Below, piece by piece: positions 8,351-17,221 of a stretch of 64,000 nucleotides of DNA. The stretch covers positions 1,736,001 through 1,800,000 of the forward strand of contig NZ_CP110679.1 of NCBI RefSeq assembly GCF_026167525.1, given 5' to 3'. The stretch's first letter is position 1, and the number at the start of each line of letters is the position of its first letter. The notes under the pieces are model-generated. The model did not search any database, was not told the origin of the DNA, and saw only the letters and a list, made by a program, of their open reading frames with translations. A program made the translations under genes and the position numbers. The DNA comes from Sphingomonas sp. M1-B02 (GTDB lineage Bacteria; Pseudomonadota; Alphaproteobacteria; Sphingomonadales; Sphingomonadaceae).

Positions 8351-9454
8351 ATGGATCGGGCTAGGCTGAGGATCGCAGTGATCGGTCATCTCCGCCATCC
8401 GATCGCATCCCCGTTCATGGGCGGGATGGAGGCGCATTGCCACCAGCTCGTCTCGGCCTTGGTCGCGCGCGGACATTCGGTCACGCTGTTCGCGAGCGGC
8501 GATAGCGATCCGGCCCTGCCGCTCCATCCGATCGTCGAACGGCATTACGACGCCGAATTGCCATGGGCCCTTTGGAACAGCACGCCGCGCCTGGCCCAAT
8601 TCCTGTCGGGCGCGTTCGAATGTGCCTGGGCGGCCGTGACCGCGGGCGAATTCGATGTGGTGCACAACAATTCGATGGACCCTGCCCTCCACCATTGGGC
8701 ACGCCGCGACCGGCAGCCGATGGTGACGTCGCTGCACGTGCCGCCCTTTGCTACGCTGTTCTCGGCACTCTGCGACGAAGCGGCGCCCTGGGCGCACCAG
8801 ACGGTCACCTCCGAGGCGCATCTGGCAAGCTGGTGGGCCAACCCGCCCGCGACTGCGTCGGTGGTGTATAATGGCATCGACACGGACCGCTGGACCTTCC
8901 GACCGAACGGGAACGGCCGTGCGGTCTGGGCCGGTCGAATCACCCCCAACAAGGGCACCGCCATCGCGCTGGACGCCGCAAAATACGCCGGCATTGCGCT
9001 GGACGTGATCGGCCCTATCGATTGCTCGGAATATTTCCAGGCAGAGGTCGTGCCGAGGCTCGACCAGGAGCGAGTCTATCACGGCCATATGCAAGGCGCC
9101 GAGCTGGTCCGGATGGTGGGCGAAAGCTCGGTGCTGCTGGCAACCCCGACTTGGGACGAGCCCTTCGGCCTCATCGCCGCGGAAGCGATGGCCTGCGGCG
9201 TCCCAGTCGCGGCGCTGGACCGGGGAGCCTTGCGCGAAGTGATCGGCGCGTGCGGAGTGCTGGCGAGCGATGCGCGTTCGCTCGCCGATGCGATCGTGGC
9301 GGCGCGCCGGATTTCGCGCGCAGCATGCCGCCAGCGTGTCGAACAAGCCTTTTCGATCCGATCGATGATCGAGGGATATGAACACGCTTATGCGGCGGCA
9401 ATGGCCGGGGCGCGCGCCTCGAGCAATGCGAGCACGGTGGCGCTACTCGCATAA
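8351..9454 (+). CDS. Glycosyltransferase family 4 (GT-B fold)
   Basis: A 367-residue GT4 enzyme that should move a sugar from a nucleotide donor to an unknown acceptor. The N-terminal acceptor domain begins RIAVIGHLRHPIASPFMGGM and includes the GGMEAH loop. The C-terminal donor domain carries WAGRITPNKG and the retaining-GT4 E-x7-E region in WDEPFGLIAAEAMACGVPV. The GMEAHCHQLVSAL start matches UDP-sugar GT4 enzymes. Its 3' end overlaps the convergent GT2 gene by 67 bp, so the two are tightly packed and probably of one pathway. Confidence 0.92.
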   Translation: MDRARLRIAVIGHLRHPIASPFMGGMEAHCHQLVSALVARGHSVTLFASGDSDPALPLHPIVERHYDAELPWALWNSTPRLAQFLSGAFECAWAAVTAGEFDVVHNNSMDPALHHWARRDRQPMVTSLHVPPFATLFSALCDEAAPWAHQTVTSEAHLASWWANPPATASVVYNGIDTDRWTFRPNGNGRAVWAGRITPNKGTAIALDAAKYAGIALDVIGPIDCSEYFQAEVVPRLDQERVYHGHMQGAELVRMVGESSVLLATPTWDEPFGLIAAEAMACGVPVAALDRGALREVIGACGVLASDARSLADAIVAARRISRAACRQRVEQAFSIRSMIEGYEHAYAAAMAGARASSNASTVALLA

Positions 9455-10299
9455 GGCTGGTGGGACTGCTGGCGTGTCAGCGCCAGGTCGTCGTCGCTGA
9501 CCTGCCGCACCTGCACCAGCTCGCCGTCGCGCAGCTCGACCAGGCCCATCAGCGTGAATGCGCGCAGCCAATGCTCCATCGTGAAGTGGCCCCATTTGTC
9601 GCGGAAGCGGGTCGCGTTGGCGATCACGCTGTCGATATGGTGCACCGGCGGCATGTGGTGCGGATGATATTGGTGGAAAGCGCGGGCGCCGCGGCACCAT
9701 TTGAAGGCAATACCCGCGGTCCTGACGATCCTGCCGAAATCGGTATCCTCGCCGCCATAGCCGACATAGCCCTCGTCGAACCCGCCGATGCGCAGGTAGG
9801 TCGCGCGCCGGATCGCGAAATTGAGTGACCAGAAGCAGCGATAGTCGGTGCACTCGCCGAGCGGCTCCGCCGGCGGGCCCGACCGTTCGGAATGTTTGAC
9901 GCCGTCGACGCGGAAGCGATCGAAGTCGAGCCCGTGCTCCGTCGCCCCCGCAGCAAGATAGAGAACCTCACCCATCAGCAGCGCGTCGACGGCATCGAGC
10001 TGCCGCGCGTAATCGGCAACGAACGCGGGATCGGGAATGCAGTCGACATCGAGGAACAGCAAGTGCTCGCCGCGGGCAGCATGGGCGGCGGCGTTGCGCG
10101 CCGTAGCCAGCTTTACGCCCGTCGCGCCGAGCGTGATCTGGCGGATCGGAAAGCCCGTAGCCGGCAGATCGTACCGCGCCTCCTGCATCACGCCGATCAC
10201 CAGCTCGTCGGGCTGGTGTTCCTGGGCGTTGAGGCCATGGACCAGATTGACGAGGTGCGCGTCGCGGCCATGGGCCAGCGTGCATATCGAGACCGTCAT
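9388..10299 (-). CDS. Glycosyltransferase family 2 (GT-A fold)
   Basis: A 303-residue GT2 enzyme. The N-terminal segment MTVSICTLAHGRD is followed by LFLDVDCIPDP, the DxD-type metal/nucleotide site at about residues 95-100, and by the galactosyltransferase-like GGFDEGYVGYGGEDTDFG motif, which is the GGxD...GWGxEDxD pattern of the C-terminal acceptor part. The start at 10299 overlaps the upstream stop as ATGA, so translation is coupled. The upstream open frame before this ATG is a shadow of the neighbouring gene. Confidence 0.92.
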   Translation of the reverse strand: MTVSICTLAHGRDAHLVNLVHGLNAQEHQPDELVIGVMQEARYDLPATGFPIRQITLGATGVKLATARNAAAHAARGEHLLFLDVDCIPDPAFVADYARQLDAVDALLMGEVLYLAAGATEHGLDFDRFRVDGVKHSERSGPPAEPLGECTDYRCFWSLNFAIRRATYLRIGGFDEGYVGYGGEDTDFGRIVRTAGIAFKWCRGARAFHQYHPHHMPPVHHIDSVIANATRFRDKWGHFTMEHWLRAFTLMGLVELRDGELVQVRQVSDDDLALTRQQSHQPYASSATVLALLEARAPAIAAA

Positions 10300-11387
10300 G
10301 CGCGGCGCTCGGCAAGGCCGTTGAGCCAGGCGGCGACCAAATTTGCCGCCGATCGGTCGACAAGTCCCTGCTGCCGGTCGAGATCGAGAGCAGCGGCGCG
10401 TTGCCAGGCGGCGATCCAAGCGTCGGCATGCGACGGCCAGTGATCGAGCATGACTGCGGCTCCGGCCCGATCGAGCATGCGTGCCTTCCAAACTTGTTCG
10501 TCGAAATAGCGCCATTCGGGCACGACGATCCAAGGCCGTCCGATAGCTGCGACCATGTGCACTGTTGTATTGCCGGTCGACGACACGATCCGGTCGGCCG
10601 CGGCGATATAGCGTTCAGGCGAATCCACCCAGCCGCGATGCTCGAGATTGCCCGGGGCGGTGGCATGCCATTCATGCTCGACCGCCCCGATCGTGATCCA
10701 CAGGCTGTCGGGCTCGGCGCGCGCGCCCAGCGTCAGCGGCGTACTCGGCGTCCCGCTTCCACCGCCGCCGGCGATCACTACGACGACCTTGCGATCGAGC
10801 GGGATACGCAGCCGCTCGCGGGCTTCCTCGCGCGCGAGCGGTTCCACCGCGACGCCGACGCCGGGAGCATAGAAGGTCTTGGCGAGCATCCAATCGGGCC
10901 GGCCCGGCTGCTCGAGCACCTCGGCATAGGGTGCCATAATGCCGAGCGCGGATTCATAGGCGGCCATGTGCCCGATATCCGATCGATCGCCATGCTGGAG
11001 GACGCTGACGCACGGCACAGATGCGATCCGCGCCAGCTGCGCGAGTTCGGCGGAGACGTCGGTCACGAACAATCCCGGGCGTTCGGCGTCGAACCATTGC
11101 GCGAGCGTGGCGACGGCATGCGTGATTCCCGGCCATCCGAGCGGTGCGCAGTGCAGGTTCGGCGGGGTCCGCGCGTTCGCCAGGCCGAGATCTTCATCTC
11201 CCCTCGCCTCGAACAAGGACGGAATCTCGCGCACCGAGACGTGGTCCGCGAGCGGCGGGAAGATATCGTCCTTCGCGCAGAAAAGGACGACCGGGCACTC
11301 CTTCGCGACTGCATTGGCGATCGCGGCAGCCCGCTCGGCATGGCCCCTGCCCTGATGATGGACGAAATAGCCGATCGGGCGGGTCAT
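10296..11387 (-). CDS. MurG-like GT-B glycosyltransferase
   Basis: A 363-residue protein beginning MTRPIGYFVHHQGRGHAERA. The His/Gly-rich first loop (HHQGRGH) and C-terminal DRIVSSTGNTTVHMVAAIGRP plus PEWRYFDEQ resemble the GT28/MurG-type donor site with its Gly-rich loop (IAGGGGSG near residue 200). The role is probably glycosyl transfer in the same pathway as its neighbours. The start overlaps the preceding gene's stop (ATGA) and its own stop overlaps the next start in the same way, making a translationally coupled trio. Confidence 0.85.
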   Translation of the reverse strand: MTRPIGYFVHHQGRGHAERAAAIANAVAKECPVVLFCAKDDIFPPLADHVSVREIPSLFEARGDEDLGLANARTPPNLHCAPLGWPGITHAVATLAQWFDAERPGLFVTDVSAELAQLARIASVPCVSVLQHGDRSDIGHMAAYESALGIMAPYAEVLEQPGRPDWMLAKTFYAPGVGVAVEPLAREEARERLRIPLDRKVVVVIAGGGGSGTPSTPLTLGARAEPDSLWITIGAVEHEWHATAPGNLEHRGWVDSPERYIAAADRIVSSTGNTTVHMVAAIGRPWIVVPEWRYFDEQVWKARMLDRAGAAVMLDHWPSHADAWIAAWQRAAALDLDRQQGLVDRSAANLVAAWLNGLAERRA

Positions 11388-13510
11388 GCGGCGAGCGTCT
11401 GGGCGAACGTGCGCATGCCTTCGACGATACCCGCGGCATGCGGTTGGCTTGCGACATAGATGCTCGGACGCCCGACCAGCGGCGCAAGCTCGGCGCTGAA
11501 ATTGGCGACGAGGATCCCGTTGCGGCAGGCGGTCAGCATGTCGAGATCGTTGCCGCTGTCGCCGGCCGCATAGACATGGTGGAGGTCCACGCCCATCGCG
11601 CCCGCGACCCAATGCATCGCGGCACCCTTGCCGGCGCGTTCGGGGACGATATCGAGCAGGCGCTCATGGCTATGGATGACGCGAACCGGCAGCGACGCCA
11701 CTGCGTCGGCGACCGCGGCGATCGCCGCCGGATCGGTCGCGAAATAGCTACGCTTGTGCCGACGCTGCTCGACCGGCGGCTGCGGCTCGACGCCTGGCAT
11801 CCCGAGGATCCGCCGGTCGATTTCCTTGCCATCCCAGGCGGCGTCGATATGGCGCGCGAACGCAACATCCTGGATGAGCCGGCCGCCCCGACGCCAATAG
11901 ATTTCGGTGCCGACGGACGTGATCAGCACCTCCGGCACGGGCAGCTCCCAGTGACGCAGCAAGCGATCGGCCTCCTGAAGCGAGCGTCCGGTCGCGATCC
12001 CGAACGCCAGTCCGGGTTCATTGGCGAGGAAACCCGACATCCCGCGGGCCGCGACGGCGCAGCCGGTCAGGGTATTGTCGATATCGCACAACAGCAGACG
12101 GGACCGGCGCGGAAGCATGGGCACGACCGCGGCCAAGTTCGTCGCGATCTCGATGAACCGTGCGGCATAGCCGTGCCAATCAAGCTCGCTGGCGTTGGCG
12201 ATGCCCGCCGCCGATGCCCGAGCCCATTCGGCCGGATCGTCGAGCAACGCCCGGATCGCGGCCGCGAATTCGGGCGGATCGCGCGGATCGGCGACGCGGC
12301 CATGCTGGAGCCGCGCGACGATATCGACCGGGCCGCCATGGCAGGTAGCGACGACCGGCAATCCGTGCAGCGCAGCCTCGGTCAGCGTCAGGCCATAAGG
12401 CTCATTCAACGCCGGATTGACGAACACGCCGCGGGACTCGCGGGCCAAGGCATAAAGCGCGGCGATGTCATCCTGGCTATGGCGCTTGGGGAGCGCGACG
12501 CTGCCGTACAGATCGTGGCGGTCGATCGCGGCTAGCAAGCCGCCGATCACTCGCTGCTGCTCAGGCTCGCCGCTGTCAGGCGCGTGACGCAGGCCGGCGA
12601 TGATGACCAGGTTCGCTTGCTCGCATAGATTGGAATGCTGCGCGAACAGATCGACCAGCCCCGCCAGATTCTTGCGTTCGACCGGTCGCGCGATCGCCAG
12701 GATCATCGGCCGGTCCATGTTTCGCAGAAACGGCGCGAGCAGATGGCGTGCGCGGTCGGCCGTGGGAATTCCGGCGCCGGGCAGCCCGGCACCCGGCGGC
12801 ACGCAATGAATCTTTGCCGGGCACGCCGACGGATAGAGCAGCAGCTGTCGCTCGGCCTCGTCGCGTGAGGAAGCGATGATCGCGTCCGACGCGGCGATGG
12901 CGCGGTCCTCTTCGGCGATGCGTGCGGCAAGATGCGGCTGCAGCTGACCGCTACAGGCCAATTTGTCGATGCCGAGCGAATGCGCGGTGTAGATAAAGGG
13001 TATCCTGAACACCCGCTTGACCTGTGCCGCGACGTCGGCAGCGTCGGCGAAATGGGCGTGGATGACATCGGGGCGAGGATCCAGCCGCTCGATATAAGCG
13101 ATCAGCGCGGCCGCGAAGGCCGGGCGATCGGCAGCATTGGCTTCCTTGCTCAGATAGGCACGATTGTCCGTGTCGAGACGGCGGATCGTCAGTTTCGGCG
13201 ACACCTGCTCGAGGGGATTGGCGTAAGCCGGGCCGAAATGCGTCTCGTCGATCAGCCGCGTGACGATTTCCACGTGCGTCACATCCGGCCGTTCGGAAAG
13301 CGCTTGGGCAGCGCCGAGGGCATACGTAATGTGCCCACCGGTATCCTCGCTGATACCGAATTCTACTGGCGGGCCTTTGAGGCAGCCGCCGAGCACGATC
13401 GACAGGACGAACACCAGCCACAACTCCAATATCGGTCTATTGGACCGGGTGATCCTCGGTGTTTGAACGTTCCGTTTGGGCTGGAGTTTCGTAGGCAAGT
13501 CAAGGATCAT
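11384..13510 (-). CDS. Sucrose-phosphate-synthase-like GT4 fused to a HAD sugar phosphatase
   Basis: About 708 residues in two parts. The N-terminal part (to about 465) is a GT4 enzyme of the sucrose-phosphate synthase type: EFGISEDTGGHITYALGAA, HAHFADAADVA, TAHSLG, and NEPYGLTLTEAALHGLPVV. The C-terminal part is a HAD-family phosphatase of the sucrose-6-phosphate phosphatase type: LLCDIDNTLTG, a KRSYF segment, and AAGDSGNDLDML. Such fusions make a non-reducing disaccharide (sucrose or mannosylfructose) by condensation and dephosphorylation. The start is uncertain: ATG at 13525 or 13510, or a GTG close to residue 33, since the first 30 residues look non-family. It overlaps or abuts the divergent TupA-like gene. 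Confidence 0.88.
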   Translation of the reverse strand: MILDLPTKLQPKRNVQTPRITRSNRPILELWLVFVLSIVLGGCLKGPPVEFGISEDTGGHITYALGAAQALSERPDVTHVEIVTRLIDETHFGPAYANPLEQVSPKLTIRRLDTDNRAYLSKEANAADRPAFAAALIAYIERLDPRPDVIHAHFADAADVAAQVKRVFRIPFIYTAHSLGIDKLACSGQLQPHLAARIAEEDRAIAASDAIIASSRDEAERQLLLYPSACPAKIHCVPPGAGLPGAGIPTADRARHLLAPFLRNMDRPMILAIARPVERKNLAGLVDLFAQHSNLCEQANLVIIAGLRHAPDSGEPEQQRVIGGLLAAIDRHDLYGSVALPKRHSQDDIAALYALARESRGVFVNPALNEPYGLTLTEAALHGLPVVATCHGGPVDIVARLQHGRVADPRDPPEFAAAIRALLDDPAEWARASAAGIANASELDWHGYAARFIEIATNLAAVVPMLPRRSRLLLCDIDNTLTGCAVAARGMSGFLANEPGLAFGIATGRSLQEADRLLRHWELPVPEVLITSVGTEIYWRRGGRLIQDVAFARHIDAAWDGKEIDRRILGMPGVEPQPPVEQRRHKRSYFATDPAAIAAVADAVASLPVRVIHSHERLLDIVPERAGKGAAMHWVAGAMGVDLHHVYAAGDSGNDLDMLTACRNGILVANFSAELAPLVGRPSIYVASQPHAAGIVEGMRTFAQTLAA

Positions 13511-13515
13511 GCCTG

Positions 13516-14499
13516 ATGCCGACACTTCGTTCGCCGAGTTGCGATTTTCTATCGAACGCTGCTCCTGCGGTCGGCGCTGTGCGAAGCGGGTGGGCGCATT
13601 CGCAACCTATCACTCGGGCCTTCAACCATTTGATCGCGGGCACGCATTTTGCGCGCCGCTTCCAACGGTGGCCGCTTCCGGTTGGCGATCCGCGCGCGTT
13701 GATAAACGACCATATCTTCGCTCGGATGATCGATCCCGACTGGACGGATTTGGAACGTGCCGTCGTCGACAAGGCGACCGCCAAGTTCGAGGCGGCGAAA
13801 CTTGCGCCAATGCTACGCGCTCCGCACACGCTCGGCATCATAGCGATGGACGATATTGCGTCGGTGGAGGCACTTTATCAGGCGCTAAAGTCGTTCATTG
13901 GCATGCCGGCAATCGCAAAGCCCACGCACGCCAGTGGGGCGGTCATCTTCCTGCGCGACTTGAAGTCGGCGCGGCAGCTCGACAGTCTCTTTTCGCTGGC
14001 CTCGATGGATTACTCCTCGATCCTTCGCGAAATGCAGTATGCCGGGATGCGCAAGCAGATCATCGTCGAGATGCTCGTCGACGCGGCCTCGGAACAATCG
14101 CCGGACGATTACAAATTCCATTGCGCGAACGGCGTGCCGATCGTCTGCCAAGTCGATCACAGCCGCTTTGGGAGGCCGTGGAGCCGCCTGCTTCGAATTC
14201 CGGATTTAGAGCCGTTCGACCCCGCTGACGGTCTTACATGGCCCGAAACCTACCGGCGTCCAACGGCTGAAAGGATCGCCGCCATGATCGAGGCTGCGAG
14301 CGCGCTCTCCAAGCCATTCCAGATCGTCCGCGTTGATCTTTACGATGGCCGCGACGGCATCTTCTTCGGCGAGCTGACCTTTTCACCCGCAGCGGCGCTC
14401 GGCATCGCGCCATCGGCAATGGGGGATCATGCGATAAATCCGACGCATCTGGCGTACAGCACCGCCATGGTGTCAGCGCTTAGCCTTAGCAGCACTTGA
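13516..14499 (+). CDS. TupA-like ATP-grasp family protein
   Basis: A 327-residue protein of the TupA ATP-grasp family, enzymes thought to attach amino acids or other carboxylates to envelope polymers. The family signs are KPTHASGAVIFLRD (nucleotide-binding strand-loop), PDDYKFHCANGVP, and RVDLYDGRDGIFFGELTF, which holds the metal-binding Glu. Related genes usually sit in surface polysaccharide loci, and here it is divergent from the glycosyltransferase operon. The two start codons lie within about 10 bp, so either the 5' ends overlap or the transcripts do. Confidence 0.82.
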   Translation: MPTLRSPSCDFLSNAAPAVGAVRSGWAHSQPITRAFNHLIAGTHFARRFQRWPLPVGDPRALINDHIFARMIDPDWTDLERAVVDKATAKFEAAKLAPMLRAPHTLGIIAMDDIASVEALYQALKSFIGMPAIAKPTHASGAVIFLRDLKSARQLDSLFSLASMDYSSILREMQYAGMRKQIIVEMLVDAASEQSPDDYKFHCANGVPIVCQVDHSRFGRPWSRLLRIPDLEPFDPADGLTWPETYRRPTAERIAAMIEAASALSKPFQIVRVDLYDGRDGIFFGELTFSPAAALGIAPSAMGDHAINPTHLAYSTAMVSALSLSST

Positions 14500-14789
14500 A
14501 TAGCTTCTAACCGCGCACAGAGACACTGCCGTCCTCTGAATAAGCATGTTTTCGGGAAACGAGCATAACCCCTGTAAGACATCATGGGCGCATGCCTGTC
14601 AGCTAGTTTGGATAGTGCCGGTTGGGGAGCCGTGGCAGATTGCGGTCCTGCGCCTGCTGCCGAGAATGGCTGCGATTGCGCCGATTTATCACAATGGCAC
14701 TAGAATGTTGGTTGCGTCCGATGCTGGGCGATATGGCCCTCACGACGCCGGCCAATGACAATGGAAGCGAAACATCTTAGTACGCATCA

Positions 14790-15692
14790 TTATTTTGCAA
14801 GATAGGCGGCGAGCTCATTGGGGGTTCCCAGCGGAAAGGCCTCTCTCAGATGGTCGAGAAACGCCGAGACGCGGGCGCTTAGTAGCCGCCGCGTTGGGTA
14901 GAGCGTCCATAAAGCGATCTCGGACCCTTCGACATTTCCCCAATTCACCAACGTACCGTCGGCGAGATCGTAGCTGACGAGGGATATCGGCAATCGCGCC
15001 GCGCCTACGCCCATCCGCACGGCATCCCGGACCATGATGAGCGACGACAGGCTAAGCACGGGATTGACCGCGATGCTCGATTTGCCAGTCGGCGTCGTTG
15101 CATTCCAGATATCGCTTCGACCCACCGGTCCGCGAACAACGGCGGGAACGGCCGACCCAATTGTCGGCGGCGCCAAGTCTGGGCTCGCCACCACCACCAG
15201 CCGATCCCGAAGGAATATCCGTCCGATGAGGCTTTCATCCGGCTCCGGGTTGACGCGGATCACCAGATCATAGCCCTCTTCGATCATGTCGACGGACCGA
15301 TCCTCGGTCGTGACCTCGAGCCGGACCTCGGGATATTTGAGTGCAAAGCCCGCGGCGAGCTTCCCCATCGCCGTTTGCGAAAAGAGCAAAGGTGCGCTGA
15401 TCCGCAACCTGCCGCGCGGCGTATGCCCACCCGAGGCAATCGCTGCGGCCGTCTCTTCCAGTTCGGTCAGCAACTGGCCAGTCCGCTCGGACAATGCGCG
15501 ACCTTCCTCGGTAAGCTTCAACGTGCGCGCGCCGCGCTCGAACAGCCGCAGGTCGAGGCTCGCCTCCAGCTCCGCAACGCGCCGGGACAGCGTCGCCTTG
15601 GGACGACCGGTGGCGCGCGAGGCTTTTCCGAACCCTCCATGGCGGGCGACCAGATTGAAATCTGCCAGAGCGAGAAGATCCATGCGTTCCAC
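14790..15692 (-). CDS. LysR-family transcriptional regulator
   Basis: A 300-residue regulator with an N-terminal winged helix-turn-helix (residues 4-65, FGKASRATGRPKATLSRRV) and a substrate-binding domain from about 90. It is divergent from the NmrA-like gene 95 bp away, the usual arrangement for a LysR protein that controls its neighbour. The 95-bp gap between 15693 and 15787 should contain the shared operator. The inducer is unknown. Confidence 0.93.
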   Translation of the reverse strand: MERMDLLALADFNLVARHGGFGKASRATGRPKATLSRRVAELEASLDLRLFERGARTLKLTEEGRALSERTGQLLTELEETAAAIASGGHTPRGRLRISAPLLFSQTAMGKLAAGFALKYPEVRLEVTTEDRSVDMIEEGYDLVIRVNPEPDESLIGRIFLRDRLVVVASPDLAPPTIGSAVPAVVRGPVGRSDIWNATTPTGKSSIAVNPVLSLSSLIMVRDAVRMGVGAARLPISLVSYDLADGTLVNWGNVEGSEIALWTLYPTRRLLSARVSAFLDHLREAFPLGTPNELAAYLAK

Positions 15693-15787
15693 CAGTAAGA
15701 CTGTCTGTACAAATCTAGCGACTAACGGCGTGGATGTGGATCGCTATTTTGAGGATAGCCAAACGGCCCAACCTCAGGAGTAACCCA

Positions 15788-16651
15788 ATGACCATCCTCG
15801 TCACCGGCGCGACCGGCAATGTCGGCGGCAACGTCGTCAAGCAACTCGTCGACCGCGGCGCTAAGGTACGCGCGCTTGTCCGCGATCCTTCCAAGGCCAG
15901 CTTCCCGGACGGCGTCGAAGTCGTCCAGGGCGACCTGCTCGACGTGGGCTCGCTGCGCCGCGCGATGTCGGGCGCGACTACGCTATTCCTGCTGAACGGC
16001 GTCGTGGCGGACGAATTTAGCCAAGCGCTGATCGCCCTCAACCTCGCTCGCGAAGCCGGGATCGAGCGGATCGTCTATCTGTCGGTGATCGACAGCGATA
16101 TCTACGTGAATGTCCCCCATTTCGCGGGCAAGTTCGGCGTGGAGCGGATGATCGAGCAGATGAGCATGAATGCCACGATCCTGCGTCCCGCCTATTTCAT
16201 GGACAATGAGATCACCATCAAGGACGTGGTCACTGGCTACGGGATCTACCCCATGCCGATCGGCGACAAGGGTCTCGCGATGATCGACGCTCGCGATGTC
16301 GGCGAGATTGCCGCGATCGAGCTCATCCGCCGTGAGAAGTCGGCCATGCCGCTGCCACTCACCCGCATCAACCTGGTCGGTCCGGATACGCTTACCGGCG
16401 CTGATGCCGCTGCAATCTGGAGCGAAGTGCTCGGCCGAACGATCGTCTATCCGGGCGATGACACCCGGGGATTCGAGCAGAACCTGGGGGCATTCATGCC
16501 GAGCTGGATGGCATACGACATGCGTCTGATGGCGGAGCGGTTTCTGAGCGACGGCATGCTTCCGGATGCGGGCGATGCCGAGCGGCTGACCGCGCTGCTG
16601 GGCCGCCCCCTGCGCTCCTACCGCGACCATGTGGCGCAGATCGCCCGCTGA
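15788..16651 (+). CDS. NmrA-like NAD(P)-binding Rossmann protein
   Basis: A 287-residue atypical short-chain dehydrogenase. The N-terminal TGATGNVGGNVVKQL is the NAD(P)-binding Gly motif, and the catalytic Tyr of true SDRs is replaced in VYLSVIDSD, as in NmrA/HSCARG proteins. These act as redox sensors or quinone/azo reductases. The start is fixed by AGGAG eight bases upstream of the ATG. It is divergent from and probably controlled by the LysR gene. Confidence 0.88.
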   Translation: MTILVTGATGNVGGNVVKQLVDRGAKVRALVRDPSKASFPDGVEVVQGDLLDVGSLRRAMSGATTLFLLNGVVADEFSQALIALNLAREAGIERIVYLSVIDSDIYVNVPHFAGKFGVERMIEQMSMNATILRPAYFMDNEITIKDVVTGYGIYPMPIGDKGLAMIDARDVGEIAAIELIRREKSAMPLPLTRINLVGPDTLTGADAAAIWSEVLGRTIVYPGDDTRGFEQNLGAFMPSWMAYDMRLMAERFLSDGMLPDAGDAERLTALLGRPLRSYRDHVAQIAR

Positions 16652-16685
16652 CCGGCGTCCCATCACGCAGACAAGGACACCTGCC

Positions 16686-17058
16686 ATGATCTATTCGACC
16701 GCCACCGTCCCCGTGAACCCGCAAGGCGCAACCAGCCTCACCCGCGCGCAGGTCTGGAAGGGCCTCGAGCGCAAGGCCCGCGACGCGCGGTTGTTTCTCC
16801 CGCCCGGCCTCTGTACCAGCTGCGACGTCACGGAGGAAAGCGACGCACCTCGTTCGCGATGCCACGATCGCAGGCAACGATTTGCGCGAGATAATCGTGC
16901 TCGAGCCGCAGCGAAAGATTACCTTCTTCCAGGCGAGGGGCCCGCGCGAAGGCGCGATCATCGACGAGCTGTTCGAGAACGAAGCGGGCGAGCTTCAACT
17001 CAAATTCTATTGTTATCTCCGACTGCGGGACGAAACACCGGACCTCCTGTGCCGGTAG
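16686..17058 (+). pseudogene. DUF1857 (SRPBCC-fold) gene, frameshifted and truncated
   Basis: Starts normally as MIYSTATVPVNPQGATSLTR and reads as DUF1857, a START-like ligand-binding family. After CTSCDVTEES the frame must move by one base to continue as LVRDATIAGNDLREIIVLEP and FFQARGPREGAIIDELFENE. It then stops at 17056-17058 with a divergent tail, about 40-50 residues short of the family. It follows the NmrA gene by 34 bp, so it once formed an operon with it. A sequencing error could explain the frameshift but not the lost C-terminus. Confidence 0.75.
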
Positions 17059-17221
17059 TGGCCAGCCGGATATTGGGCCGGAACCGGAGATAGCAGACGC
17101 TCGCGGTGGATCGGACGCGATCGGCAGCTCTCGGCCCAGCATGCGACATTCCGCGATCAGGCCGTTCGCCATTCAAAGATAGGCGAGAGCTGCCGGAATG
17201 CGCGCGTTTCACGGCTGTTGT

